The notes under the pieces are model-generated. The model ran no database searches, was not told where the DNA came from, and saw nothing but the letters and a program-made list of their open reading frames with translations. 64,000 nt of DNA, taken from the NCBI GenBank assembly GCA_963971225.1, contig OZ020268.1, positions 108,964,830 through 109,028,829 of the forward strand. The letters are read 5' to 3'. This DNA comes from Melieria omissa (Eukaryota; Arthropoda; Insecta; Diptera; Ulidiidae). Shown in pieces: positions 48,764 through 61,400 of this stretch. A program made the translations under genes and the position numbers. Position 1 is the stretch's first letter. Every line of letters begins with the position of its first letter.

Positions 48764-50025
48764 TGAGAGAGGTTTACTAGATGTAAAATATTTCTGTAAG
48801 TTGTTGACGAAATTATATTAAAGTCACAGCATGCAGGCAACAGGAATGTGAGTTTACTTTAACATACAGTTCATAAATTTGGAAAATCATTTTCAAAATA
48901 TATCTATAGCAGAAATCAGGTTTAATTTTTATGACTTTTTGCTAATTTTAACATTTTTTCCTGAACTGTATCTCCTCAGCTTTAATCTGCTTTACAATGA
49001 AATATTTAGAACACTTTGCTAAAGCTATGATGAATCGTACCTAAATAGTCCCTAGGTGCGCATAACCTGTTACTCATGGTCGAATCAGACCCATTTCTGA
49101 CCAACATGTGGTCAACATATATTCTGAAACCCATAGAAAAACTGTCTCACAAGAACTTTCTAATATGCTGATACATCAAAAATGTTTATAAAATACATCT
49201 AGGGTTTTTTTATCATATTACCGAACACTTTCACAACAAAAACCGAACATTGCCAAAATTTGAAAAATGAATGAATGAAATTTATATCGAATCTTTTAAG
49301 TTTTTGAATATTTTCTTTCTCTAAATTTGTCACTTAATGTTTAATAACTCGCCATTGCAAAAATTTACATTAAACCTAATTATTAATTAATAAACGTAAT
49401 CCCTTGAATAACATATATTTATTGCAAAATGAATAAGCAAAAAAAAAAAATGTGTATGTCTTACAATGTTAAAAACTCAAATTTTAACTGTAGGGTGTAG
49501 TGGATGCACCTCTAAAAGCGGTGAGAGAGCATTTACTTTCAGAATGCATCAACTTTGATCCTCTAAAGTTGCAAATAGTTGCGCTATATTCTATCAAAAG
49601 ATATGCTAGCGTTTTTACTATGTTAATCCCATTGTGCGTCGTAAGGAACAACGGTTTTATCTATATTTTAGTCATATATGTAATACTTTTATATTGGGAG
49701 TAAGCTCAAGATACATTCGTATAAACGAATGTACCTTGACAGCTGTCAAAAGTGGCAAAAAGTCATGTACGTTTAGGCGGGAAAAAAATTGACTGGAAAA
49801 AAAGAAAAATTTGTCGAAATTAACTGAAATTTCTTCAACCGCCCCTGGAGCAGTTTGACAGTTGTTCATGTGTAGAAGTGCTCATGTATACACGCATAGA
49901 AATACATTCACAAAATTTCGTGTTTTCTGTCTCATCGCTTGTCTCCCTTTGATTTCCGAATGAAAACACATTGTGAAGATAGGTTGCTGCCAATATAGAA
50001 GTATTACATATATAATTTTAGTGTT

Positions 50026-50084
50026 GGCTGCTACGGGGAGTCGAACCTAGGTGTAATGCACTAAATAGCTGAGCGACGGCAACC
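50026..50084 (-). pseudogene. tRNA-like segment with deleted anticodon arm
   Basis: On the minus strand GGTTGCC and AGCAGCC can form six acceptor pairs, one of them G-T. The A-box-like CGCTCAGCTATTTAG and a good B-box GGTTCGACTCC are present. The total is about 59 nt, too short for a tRNA, and the anticodon stem region is missing. It is best read as a decayed tRNA or SINE head. Confidence 0.5.
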
Positions 50085-50256
50085 GCAATATCCCCATTGC
50101 CATCAAGAATCAAAATCATTTCACCAAATCGAAGCACAAAGTTTCAATGGAATTTGCAAAATTCCAAATGAATGACTGTAAAAGCTGAAGAGAATTGTTC
50201 CCGAATCTATGAAAAGTAACATTGCATATGTGCAATGTCAGGCAGCGAAGGGTTAA

Positions 50257-52707
50257 AATTTGCACATTATTAAGACGCCCAAAATTATGATAATCGTCAT
50301 CACCATCGTCACGAATACAAACTTTGAACGCAACGTCAGTGTCAGTGTCAGCGACAGCGGCATCGCTGTCTGGCCCATTGACTCGACTGCAGACTAGTGA
50401 AGAGCACAAAAAGCATTTGTATCGCTTGCAGTGCACTCTCACCACGGCCCGTCTAACCACCCATCGCTCACCACACCACACCACACACGACGCACTAAAC
50501 CAGACATTCGCAGAAGCTTCTGGGAGAAATGTTTGTAATTCACTTCAACAAATTTACTTCAACCAATTTTTCATTCGATTTAATTTTATATACATACATA
50601 CTATACGCACATGTATATAAATATGTATGTTTGTGTACATATGTAAGAAGTAATGTTGTAACCCGTTCCGTCGTTGTCTGGCCACGAAACATCCAAATCA
50701 GACGCCCGCCACCGACCGCAGCGTATGCGTCGCTGTTGCCGCAATGGTAATCAGTCACCCTCGCTCGCCCGTCGTCCGGCAGTGCCACGCTGCGGCGTGC
50801 AAAATATCATAAAATTCACTTCATGAGTGCGTCGCCTGGCTGACTCCGGCTGGACTCGTTTTTTCAAGGTTAACCCGCAGCCGCAGTCGCAGTCGTAGTC
50901 ACTGCCACTTTTTGACGGTGTGAGGGTGCATTCTGCGTGCATGTGCATGTGTATGTGTGTGTGTGCGTGTGCGAGAAGCGCTTAAGGGTGCAATTCTGCC
51001 GCTGTTTCCCTCGAGCACCAGCACACGCCATGTTTGCGTTGTTTCTCTCGTTCGTTCATTTTCTATTCGCTCTGTACTTTGTGCATAACTCTGTGTGGCT
51101 GTCTGGCAGTCTACTGGCCTTTTTGTCCGCTGTCTACGACGTTTAATGTAATCAACCACACCGCCAGCGTGCGCTGCTGCATCCAAAAATTTCTCTGAAC
51201 GCCGTCTGTCCCACTGACGGCTGCAGCTCTTGCTCCGCTCAGCCCTACCCCGCCCCGATGCGTCCCACCCGCTCCACTGTCTGTCTCTCTGTTGTTTGTC
51301 ACGGCGGCACCGTGCGATTGTATAATGGATTTAAAAATATCACAACAAAAAAAGCCAAGTACGAGTGAGAAATTAAATGTAGTCGACACCAAAGCGCCCT
51401 GCATGCGCCAAGTCGTAATCATTAAACTTATGCAAATCGCGGTACCTGTTACTTCGAACCGACTTGGCTGACAAGTGTTATCGGTACAAAACCGGGCAAC
51501 CGAACATCACTGGGTCGACTCTCGAATGCCACATCGCATGTGCTACAACTCGACATGCCGCACTTTGACCGTAGGGTGCAACAGCTACAATAGTACAACA
51601 ATTTCACAACAGTTGACGGCCGTTACCACAGGTTGTTGTTGGTGTTGTTGTTGATGGTGGCAGCAATAACCGAAAAAGTTTTTGCTTCGCCAGGCGGCAA
51701 AGAGCAAAGAGCGAGCGGCCTTTCGCGTTGCACATTTTGTGCGCTGCGTTGACTGCAGACGTTTGTCTGTCCGTCCTTGCGCAATTGGTGGATCGGCCGG
51801 CTGGCTGGTGGGCAGGACTGCCGGCTGGCTGGTGGGCAGGACTGCCGGCTGACTGCCAGACACTGGGGTTTGAGTTGTGTCTGGGACGATTTTTTACGTG
51901 CTTCCTTCGCACTGCGCGTCCGTCTCGACGTCAACTCACGCCACTCATGTCATTTCGGCGAGGCAACGTTGCTGTTGGATTTTGTTTTGGGGAATTTGCG
52001 CCTTGGCTCATGTTCGACACTTGACGGGACGTGGTGCAGCGCGTGGGCGCTTTCGACTTTTCGACGGTTTCACTTGTTGTATTCATTGTTTTGCGTTACA
52101 GTAATTACCTGCGTGTAGTTTACCGCATTAATTGCTCACTGTCTAACTGCCCACCCGCATGGCTGGCGATTTGACTGGTTGACTGTAATTGATTGCGTTC
52201 CACGCAAGCTCAGAGCGCTGTTCGACCGTTCGGTATGGGCAGCAAATGATTTATTCTCATTGAAAACCACATTTAATGAACACCGTTGATGCTTCAGTTG
52301 AACGAAAATGACACGTCCGTGATGCCGAAGTGGTATGTTAGTGTAATTCGAACGTCCTTGCATCCAGGAACCTCGCCTGAAATGTGGTGTACCTTAAGTT
52401 ACGTAAGTGGCAGTAGCGTTGCCAGATTCTCTCGGGGTCTGAGTTTCGAAGAAATGTCTATGGTTCCAGAATTTAATTTTAGTTTTTAAGCATGCGGATG
52501 TTTTTTATCCTAATCATGTTCTAAAACATACGTACTTCATCAAAGTAATTTTGAATAATGTAAATTGCAATAAAAAGTATTTATTTATTAATTTATTTAC
52601 AAGTTGAAGTATAAATATAAATACTACTACAAATAATAAACAGAACTAGTACTTGAACATTATTTTTATTCAATAATTTTTGCATCGTGTATTTTTTATT
52701 TATTTTA
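50257..52707. other. Gene-free stretch
   Basis: No supportable exon. It has ATGT/ATAC-rich sequence at 50.58-50.65 kb, a TG run near 50950-50965 and a 24-bp tandem repeat at 51.80 kb. Confidence 0.5.
51797..51853. repeat. 24-bp tandem repeat, 2.4 copies
   Basis: Units 51797-51820 and 51821-51844 are identical, beginning CCGGCTGGCTGGTGGGCAGG, and a partial third follows. Perfect identity suggests recent duplication. No frame through it looks like a real protein. Confidence 0.85.
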
Positions 52708-53469
52708 CTAGCTGACCCGGCGAACTTTGTCTCGCACGACATTTGTTGTTTTTTTTTATAATGAAATACGCGATATGGCGAATCTAAATTGACGAAGAAA
52801 ACCAACTAAAGGAAGGGGAGGGGCTACTGATTAGCGCAATTGAGGCCCACAAATAAGCAATGTTGCTGCTAAGTTTCAGTAAAGAAATCGACTGCGCTTG
52901 AACCAGATTGATTGAACCCGCACAATGCTCTCTGTCGAAAGAGAAAATGGTAGGTTCGTATTTAATTTCATTGCTGTGCGACTTATAGTTCAGCGGAATA
53001 ATTGGGTCACAAAATTGTGCCACGCCCCTTGTCCAACGCCCATTAAATCTTTGCAAAATAATGACTCATCTATGGGACGACGGGGTACTAAATTTCAGTG
53101 TTGTATAACTTACAATTTCAAAGATATTCCATTATTAAGATTTGGCTTGTATGGGTGGTGCCACGCCCCCTTGTTCAATACTCGTCCCATTCGCTCTGTC
53201 GAGAGGCATGACTAAATAGTAAGTTCGTAGTGAATTTAATTTATGTGTGACTTCTGGTTCCAAAGTTATCGTCTGAAAATATTCAGAATTCACGGTCAAA
53301 TATGGCAAAGATTTTCTGACTTTTCCAATAAATTTTCCGGAATTTTTTTTTCGCACAACCCTGAACTGACTCGATATAAATCCAACAAAAAAACTCGATG
53401 CAAATCGGCCGGTCCGTTTGGGCGTGAATCGCTTACAAACATACTGCCACTTTCTTTTATATATATAGA
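52708..53469 (-). mobile_element. Non-autonomous Helitron, 762 bp
   Basis: On the minus strand it starts TCTATATATATAAAAGAAAG at 53469, preceded by A, and ends CCGGGTCAGCTAG at 52708, followed by T. These are Helitron ends in an AT target with no duplication. A short GCGA/TCGC stem lies near the 3' end. The interior carries single versions of the CCACGCCCCTTGTCCAACG block (53020 region) and the GGTGGTGCCACGCCC block (53155 region). These link it to the Helitrons at 30.7-34.3 kb. It has no coding sequence. Confidence 0.75.
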
Positions 53470-56400
53470 TTTTAAATCTCCGGGTCTCCTTCTTATGAAA
53501 ACTCACATAGCCATAAATAAATCGCTCATTGCCTTACATGCATTGCGCGGAGCATGTTCCCAATTTAATACTGGAATGCTCGACCAACCCAACCTTTCTT
53601 AAATTCCCAAAGGAACCATGTTACAAAATGTAGTTAGAAAGTGTTCAAAAAGATTTTTTGTTGTGATTTAAAAGAAGACCTTAATAGCACAATTCCAATG
53701 CCCTTGGGCATTGTAGTGTTAAGGCACAAGGAACTACAAGGAGTCCAAGGCATATTAATCTTATTACTTATTTCCCTGATGCATAAAGTAGAAAGCTAGT
53801 AACGCTTTCCTTTCCTTGGCTCCTTGGCACCCCAGGATCCATCAAGATTTCTCCCTAAGTCGGGTTGATATAAAGCACATTAACAGGGAACAACAAGTCT
53901 GCGCTTGCTACATAGTTCCGACAAGAAAAAGAAAAACGCTTTCTAAGGCCTAAAACGTTTACTCTTTTTCTGCTCATGAACGCAATTTAGTACATAAACA
54001 GCAACGACGATATTATTCCAGCCAATCCTAGTCCTTCAGCATGTCTACACAACTTTTTCCTTCGTAAAAAGTCGCATTCGCTTCTAAGACCTGAGACTCT
54101 CAATTTCGTCCTCATCCTGAAGCAAAATTCCTCTTTTTCATGTTTTTCCTTTATGAAAATACAATTCATGCAAATCCTCTTTCGGCTCCCCATGATGAAA
54201 TTCATTAAAATAGCAGTACACATATCAGAGCTTACATTTACGAATAAATCGCTTTCTGTATTAATTTGTGTTTCTTAAATTCGGATTAAGAGTATTTCGT
54301 TTGCTTTTCTTTCATCTCGTTTCCTGAGCATTCGGCCTAATTTGCACAAAAACCAATCGTCCTCGTTGAAGAGCAAAACAAATCTGCTTGCACCTGTCTG
54401 AGTTCAGCGATGTGCGCAGAAAATCTCTGGAAAATTCTCGGAAGTTATTTAATAGCCAACAAAGTGTGTTGTTCGAGCCTAAGTCAGGAATATCTTCCTG
54501 TCGTAAGTATAGACTGCAGTCAGCTGAGCTGATAATGTGCAATTTTCTTCTGCCGTAATCAATTTTCAGCCCGAGACAATCATTTATTAATTATTTATAA
54601 TACATTTTTGTTTAAGTATTGTTCGTTCCGGCAGTCGGCATTGCGATAAAACCATGCAATCTTTAGCATTTTGTATTTACAGTCCCACGCGGAACCACAT
54701 TTGCAATTAATGCAAATATGCACAGCCTAGCACACGCACACTCAGACACAGACACATACTCACACACATACACACAGGTAGGATACCCCGCCGCGGCAAG
54801 GGCCGATTGCCAGACAGACGAACGCTGCGCGCATATCCTTCGGTGTCCTTGAGCACACCTTCCCAACTACCAACTGCCGCCTGCTGCGCCATTTTATTAC
54901 GCCATATTTTCAGCTGTGCCGTGTGCCGCCCTTTTGTTGCTTTATTTTGTTTCGCATATTTGACGTTTTCTCTTTGCTTTTTGTACATTATTCGGTTTAT
55001 ATATTTATTTGGTTTTGGAATGTCTGCCTCTCTGACACAGCTGCTGGTTGGGCTTGTGTCGTTTTGGTCGGCATTGAAGTCGATTGTTGTTGCCGGCATA
55101 TCACTCGCATATCCTGTTTATGCGTGTGCTTGTGTGTGTATGCGTGTGTGAGTGCGTATTTGTTGAATGAAAACGACACACACCCACACACTCGCACAGG
55201 CGCAGACACATAAACTGCACCACTTCCACCGCCCGTGAGCTGCGGCTGTCTGGCGCGGCAGCCACAAGTTCGACGCGTCGACGCATTTTCGGCAGACGGC
55301 AGCGGCTGCGTGCGCGTGAGCGGTTTGCCGATGTGCGTGCCGCATATTTTGGCTACTCACTACAGACGCATAAAGTAGCGGCGCAGGAAGGGGGGAATTG
55401 GTTTGATAAGAAATTTGAGTTCGCCTCCTTTTTGGCATTGCGTCGATCCGCCGGTCGCCGGTGGGACATTTAATATTTATTCGTTGTCTCGGTTTTTATT
55501 TTCGTAAATTTGCTTCTTATTCATTTCAATTAGAAATTAAACTGGAAAAATGGCGCACAGCTTATTGAAGGAATTGGCGCTTGAAACGTTGGCACTGTGC
55601 GGCCGCATTTGGGATTTCCCCGTGTACTCGTGCGTACACATTTTACTTGACAATGTGGCAACCGCGCAGGGGCGGCAAAATAGAAATTTGAATGAAAATT
55701 CATTTTTCTACCATAAAGTTTTACGACACAATAACTGAGAGTTGGCAAATTGTCTCCTAGGCAGCTGGTCAACGAGCATTTCTAGATAGGAAATGTGGGA
55801 CGATTGTTGGCGAACATTTAGCACTTTCAGTGCCAGAAGGTACGTCTGAGGATATTTATTTTTAACTACGAAAAAGTGTGATTGCAGCCAGTTTTCTTCG
55901 CCAAGTCAGTGTGAGCCTGTACCATCGACATACAGACAGTACAGCAGACCAATCGCAATCGATGATCCCGTTCCCCATCCAATCTATATTCACCGGACAA
56001 CAATGTCGCTCGGCCCGACTACGGTTTAGTATGCGTTCGAGTGTCTGTTTTCTGATACACTAACAGCAGCAGTAACTCTGAACGCCGTCGCAACATTTGC
56101 AACAATGTTGCATTAACTACTATCGTCGCACGTGTCTTCGGCTGCGAACCCTGGCCAACTTTGTCAGTTTGGTTGTCGGACTGACTGGCTGTCTGCATGA
56201 ATGGATGGTGAACGTACGTGCCTGTTTGTAGCTGTGTTGATGGCCTCAGCTGGCACTGACAGATGCACTTTGATAGGGACGACAATTCAATGTTTTTCTG
56301 TCCACTTCAAGCCGTCCAGCCGAATGTCTGCTTCATCCGTCCACTGTTTCCATCTCAACGAAGCGACGATCAATTTTGCACATGTCTTCGCCTTGCTCAC

Positions 56401-57819
56401 TGTCCGATCTCTGTGCTGCGAGTTGCTCTGTGTTGAAGGCCAGCAGACAGACGCGCACCCGGCTAGCAGACATGCAACCATCCATCCAGACAGACAGATA
56501 GGCTGTCGGGCTGCCAGACAGCCTTAGTCTGCGAAAAACGCCGATGCTGACTTGCAGCTCGTCTCGTCCTCTTGACTGTCTGTCCCGCGGGCCTGCAGTT
56601 GTTTTTTTTTTTTGTTGCTGCTGTTTTTTTCAGTTGCCTGCATTGTTCAGACGTATCGGTTAAAATCTCATTTATCATCGCACGTTTCAGAAATTCGTTC
56701 TCGCTGTGGCGTCCGCGTTCAAATTCGCGTTCTCGGTCGCATTGCGAATTTCTGTTGTTTTCTGTTGTGCTGTTGTCGTTTATCCCGACAACCTGCACTC
56801 AGTAGCCAACCATCGACTATGTACGCTTCAGGCTTATTTATGAGTTTGTTTGTTGTCTGACATTTCGACGCCGAGTTGCACGCGAGTCACCAACAGCAGC
56901 AGAATGCAAAAGCAACGGCAAATCAGGCGAGCAACGACAGTCAGCAAGGCTGCAGCGGTGCAACCGTGTGCATACCGTTTCAACGGCCGGTCGGTACGTC
57001 TCTGTTCTATGAGCGCCTGGGCGGGACTGCGCAGATCCGTACAGCTTCGTACCGTTGCAGATGAAAGTATGTAATTGTTGTAGATTTCAAAGCATTTAAA
57101 CGCCAAAAAAGTTATATATAACCGTTTATTATATAACTTAACTATCAACAGTACCAAAACGATCTGTCCGTTGAAGTGCGTCGGAGCAGGGTGCAACTTG
57201 ATCGAAACCGCCCGACTCAACTGTCCCCGTTCGCTTTTCAATCTCTTTAGAAAAATTAATGAAAAGTCAAAGCAACAACGTCAACAGTGCAACAACGCTG
57301 TTTTGCTGCAACTCGCTGCAGCGTTGCATCACGCTGCAAGTGGCTGTGCGGCAACGGGGCAACAATGCGTTGTGTTTTATTAGAGCGTAGACCCATTGAT
57401 TGGCATCTCAGTCGCTTTGTCTGCCGCTGTTTCGCTTCTTTCTCCACCTCCTTCTCTGATTTCTTTGCGTCGGCTGCAATTAAACGAAAACGATATGGCA
57501 ATCGAAGTGAAAGAAGAAAATAAAGCAACGACTTGCCACCCGCAGTCGCAGACAGACTTCCGCTGCAGCGTGCAGTGTCGGCGAGGACTTCAAGCTGCTC
57601 GTGTCGTCTCTTGCCCCTCTCGACCCACTGCGCCGGGCGGCAAGTCAATAAATGTCAATTTGATCAACGATGCGGCTGTTGTGCGGCGCGCCGGAAGGGG
57701 GCATGCGGATTGGATTGCGCTGCATCTGGGTGACAGTGACAGTGGCATTGTGTCGCTGCCGACAAGGAGGGGGCGGACAAGACAAATGGAATTGAATGGC
57801 TGACTGCAGCGGACTCTAA
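53470..57819. other. Gene-free stretch
   Basis: No supportable exon or element. Frames around 54.7-57.6 kb (up to 135 codons) overlap on both strands and have no domain. A poly-T run lies at about 56600-56612. Confidence 0.5.
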
Positions 57820-58433
57820 GACGGTTTGAAGTCAACACTTGAGAGCGGCCAGTTAATTGGTACGCGGAGTAGTTGGAATGGTAAAGATCCCATGGAGAAG
57901 ACTGCCCAGGCTAAAAGTAGTGAAGACCGCACTTGTCCAGTGAAAATTTTAATCGAGTAGGCAGAAGACTTGGCAACTGATTTTGATGTGGAATATGGAG
58001 ACAATTTGAAACGTTTAGCATCAGTGGTGCAGACCAGTTTCGATCAAATTTTTCCTGCTCTCACTACTAAGAGTGGTGCAATAAAGAAGAAAGAAGATTT
58101 TTCGAATGCTTTTGCATCTCTCTCTGCCTGTTTCGCGCTACTTTAGTAGTTCCGCATTCAGTAACCACACTCCCCACACCAGACCTTCCACGCCGTCTCC
58201 GGGTCCTTCCGCCGCTGCACCCAGACAGGGCCCGGCATTGCTTCTGCTACAGGCCTTCTTATCAACCAAAAGAATTCAGTTTAGAAAGCCAACAAAGCAA
58301 ACGACTGCAACAACGCCACTCAAACGGCGCAAACGTCGACGTCCCAGTTGAATCATCTGTCTCGCCAACTGTTGACTATTGGTTGCGACTGGTTGGTTGT
58401 CTTTCTTTTGGGTCGTCGCGCACTGTTCGCTAA
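57820..58433 (+). pseudogene. Unrecognised coding relic with stop and frameshifts
   Basis: A coding-like segment runs through three frames. The first (57820-58147) is open for about 110 codons with one internal TAG at 57958. It includes DFDVEYGDNLKRLASVVQ and TSFDQIFPALTTKSGAIKKK. The second (from about 58140 to 58351) is Ser/Thr/Pro-rich and ends in a basic KRRKRRR cluster. The third (about 58317-58433) gives VPVESSVSPTVDYWLR and LSFGSSRTVR before a TAA. The order, an acidic folded-looking part, a disordered basic linker and a short terminal motif, reads like one protein interrupted by a stop and two frameshifts. I do not recognise the family. It could be a processed pseudogene, or the first frame of a retroelement. 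Confidence 0.45.
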
Positions 58434-61400
58434 AAAGTCGGTCTGCCTCTCACCTCTTTTACTGTGCTCACTACTAAAGTGACTTACTTTATTTGTTTTA
58501 TGACATACAATACAATTTTTTCATGCGTCCGCACTTCGCCGGCTGCTGACACACGCGGCGCGCTCTGACGTGCTTGCATGCCAGTCTGGTCTGCGTCTGG
58601 GCTGTTGTGTGATTTCATTGCCAGACTTTTGGCAAATATTAGCAATTATTAATTAACGCCCGTGACTCGACTGTTGCTTGTGTTGTTCGTGTCGGCAGTG
58701 TTCGCTTCATTCGTTGCCCTACACACCAAACATTGCATATAATTGTTGAAGTTGTTGCTATATACATTTAATTTAACACTTTAATTGCACACCGCAGCGT
58801 CGAGCCGAGCCAGTCGAGCCTTGTGCGGTTTTGACAAAACCAGATGGTTGCACTGACCGGCTGACTGTCTGGCTGGCGCAATCGATAGTAATTAGAGTGA
58901 AACTCGTATGGCAAAACTTTGTCGCCCCCATTTTACGAGCATTATGTTGCGCATACTACATTAGCGACAGATTTGGCTGAGTTCGGACAGATAAATTCGC
59001 TGCATTGCTGCAGGCTCCATTGAGTTTTTATGGCTGTTTTGGCTGTGTTGTCTTGTTGCTTGTGCTGTCGCTCGGCTCAATGAGACCACTAAAGTGTCGA
59101 GGCATGTGGCGCAATTAGGCGGGGGGAAGTGCGTGCAAGGAATGCTTGTGAGCTTGTGATTAGAATAAATTAAAGTGAATGCTTTCGGACCGAAGGTGAA
59201 GCATGGAATTATGCGAAAACAAAGAGATTTATATATGTAAATCTCTTTGTCTCGCCATATTAACCCATAAACCCATGGATATTCTACCGTCCGATTGCTT
59301 CAAGTTAAAAGATATTTCTTCTTCTCGGGACTCGATGCAATGCTTGCGCCCTACGGGTTATCTGGTAGCAAAACTAGGCATTGCTAGGTTAGGTGCACAG
59401 CTACACGATCGCTCGATAGCAAAATAAACTAATTACAAAAATGAAACCACAATCAAAACAGAACAACCTTATTTCAATATTTACTTCATGAAATCAAAAT
59501 TTGGAGTTCACAAAGGAGGCCGCAACAACGATGCAGCCGGTGCAGTTCAAGAGATCGACCCGAGCCCAATGCCATATCTCAACCTAATTAAATGTAGTTC
59601 AATAATTTGTGTGGATTTGTCAAGGCCGCACCGAGCAGCGCTCAACTCATTACACATTCGCACACATGTCGAGTGCATTAGCACGTTCAGTTGTGCTCGT
59701 CTGCCGGTGACTCATGCGACTGCCAGAGAAATTCAAAGCTCACTCATTCAGTCGTTCACTCACTGCGGCACCAACAACAAATTATAAATAAAAAAGTGAC
59801 TTTTTGATTACGTGTTGTCGCGCACTGTCTATCCGTCTGGTGGAAAAATTGCAGTCAAATCAAATGAAAACACTAATTCAAACAACAACAACGGCGACAA
59901 AAACAAAAGCAAGTAAACAATATTCACAAGCGAAGTTGCAGCAATAAAAATCGGCCAGCGTTGAATATTTAATGAAAGACGGTGTGCAAGCGTGGCGTGG
60001 AATGAGGGAGCCGACCAAGGCGGGTGTTGGAAACCAGTCGACGGCGAAGAACGTAGAGCGCAACACAGTTTATGACCCAAATAAGTGAAGCGAATGTGCT
60101 CCAATAACTACAAAAACCAAGCGGCACCCATTCAAAGGCATTCAACTGTTTAAAGGAGCTAATTTTACCGGTGCACATATACACATACATACGCATATGG
60201 AGACATACATACGTGTGCGACAAAAAAGACAGCAAGTGACGGGGACTGGGCTGCGACCTGATTGATTAATTAAACTGTGCAACGGCTCGTCAAGTGTCGG
60301 CTAAAGCAAAAATAACTCTTTCCCAATGCTGGGCTAATTATTATAAAAAAAAGGCCAAATAACCAAATAAAAGCAATGCGAAAATCAAATTACGCGGCGG
60401 GCAATGAATACAATTTTGAAAACAAAAACAATTTAGTAGCAACAACAAAAAGTGAAACCGAAAAACGAGGCAAAATTGCAATTGAATTAATAATAAAATA
60501 AAGTAAGGCAAGAGCAATGAAAAAATCAACTGTAGTGGCAGAAAATGCAGCAACAATAACAGCACATACAAAAGCAACAAAACAATAATAATAACAACAA
60601 CAGAAGAGGCATTCAAGTAATAATGTCTGCTGTCTAGACAGACAAGCGCGGACGGACACCGACCGAGTTGCAGGCAAACAGCCAAACAGACAAATATGGT
60701 AGCATGTCGCTGTACAACTACACACACATATATATATATATGCAAGCGAACGCACACGCATATGGAGAGAATTTACTCGTAAACGCATAAAATCAACAGT
60801 TGCAATTCGACTTTATTTTTATTGCTTTATCATTGGCTTTATTGTTGTCGGCGCTCGCCGCCGTGACTGCGAATGTTGAAATGATTCTCATTTTTCTTGC
60901 CGTTGATTTGCCCCCACTTTTCGCCGCCTCCGCCATTATTGCACATTCATTCCAGACGAAGCGCCATTCACCTACCCCCGCCACATCCATTTGCACCCAT
61001 CAGCTGCGCGTACGCGAACTGACGGGCTCTCTATGCAGCGCTGACAGGCAGCCTTTCACCTTGTCCCCGTGTCCCGTGTCTTGCGCAGCCCCGGGCCAGC
61101 ACAACTGGCCGATGACTGTTGGTTGATTGTTGCAATCGACGCACCAAAGTGCTATTTGCCCAAACGGGGCACTATCAGCGCCGACAATGCCACCGCAATC
61201 AACATTTATATGTCTTTACATGAATACAAAATTTGTCACTCTGCGTCTGCTCCGCCGCTGCCGCACTTGCTGGCAATTCATAAAAAAAGGTAACGGTCTG
61301 TTGTCCGCTGCACACGCTGTGCTCCGCCAGCCACCACATCAGGTTAATGACAGTTGATTCACTTCTTAGAGGTCGCCTTCCGCCATAAATTGTCGCCTTG

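Larger units (their letters stand above)
48293..50252. mobile_element. Long TTAA-flanked element (piggyBac-like), decayed
   Basis: TTAA is found outside both ends (48289-48292, 50253-50256). Read inward the ends are CCCTTCGTTACGTGA and CCCTTCGCTGCCTGA, three mismatches in 15. A CATTGCA/TGCAATG stem lies at 50220-50237 near the right end, resembling the palindrome in the element at 44907-46391. The 1.96 kb interior contains a tRNA-derived SINE and a second tRNA-like segment and no transposase frame. Over such a length the pairing of ends is less certain. Confidence 0.42.

Noticed and set aside
50026..50084. Functional tRNA gene
   Set aside because: The segment is about 14 nt too short and lacks the anticodon arm, so it is listed as a relic.
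59203..59427. 74-codon frame beginning MELCENKEIY
   Set aside because: The start overlaps a perfect hairpin, composition is unremarkable and no family is recognisable.
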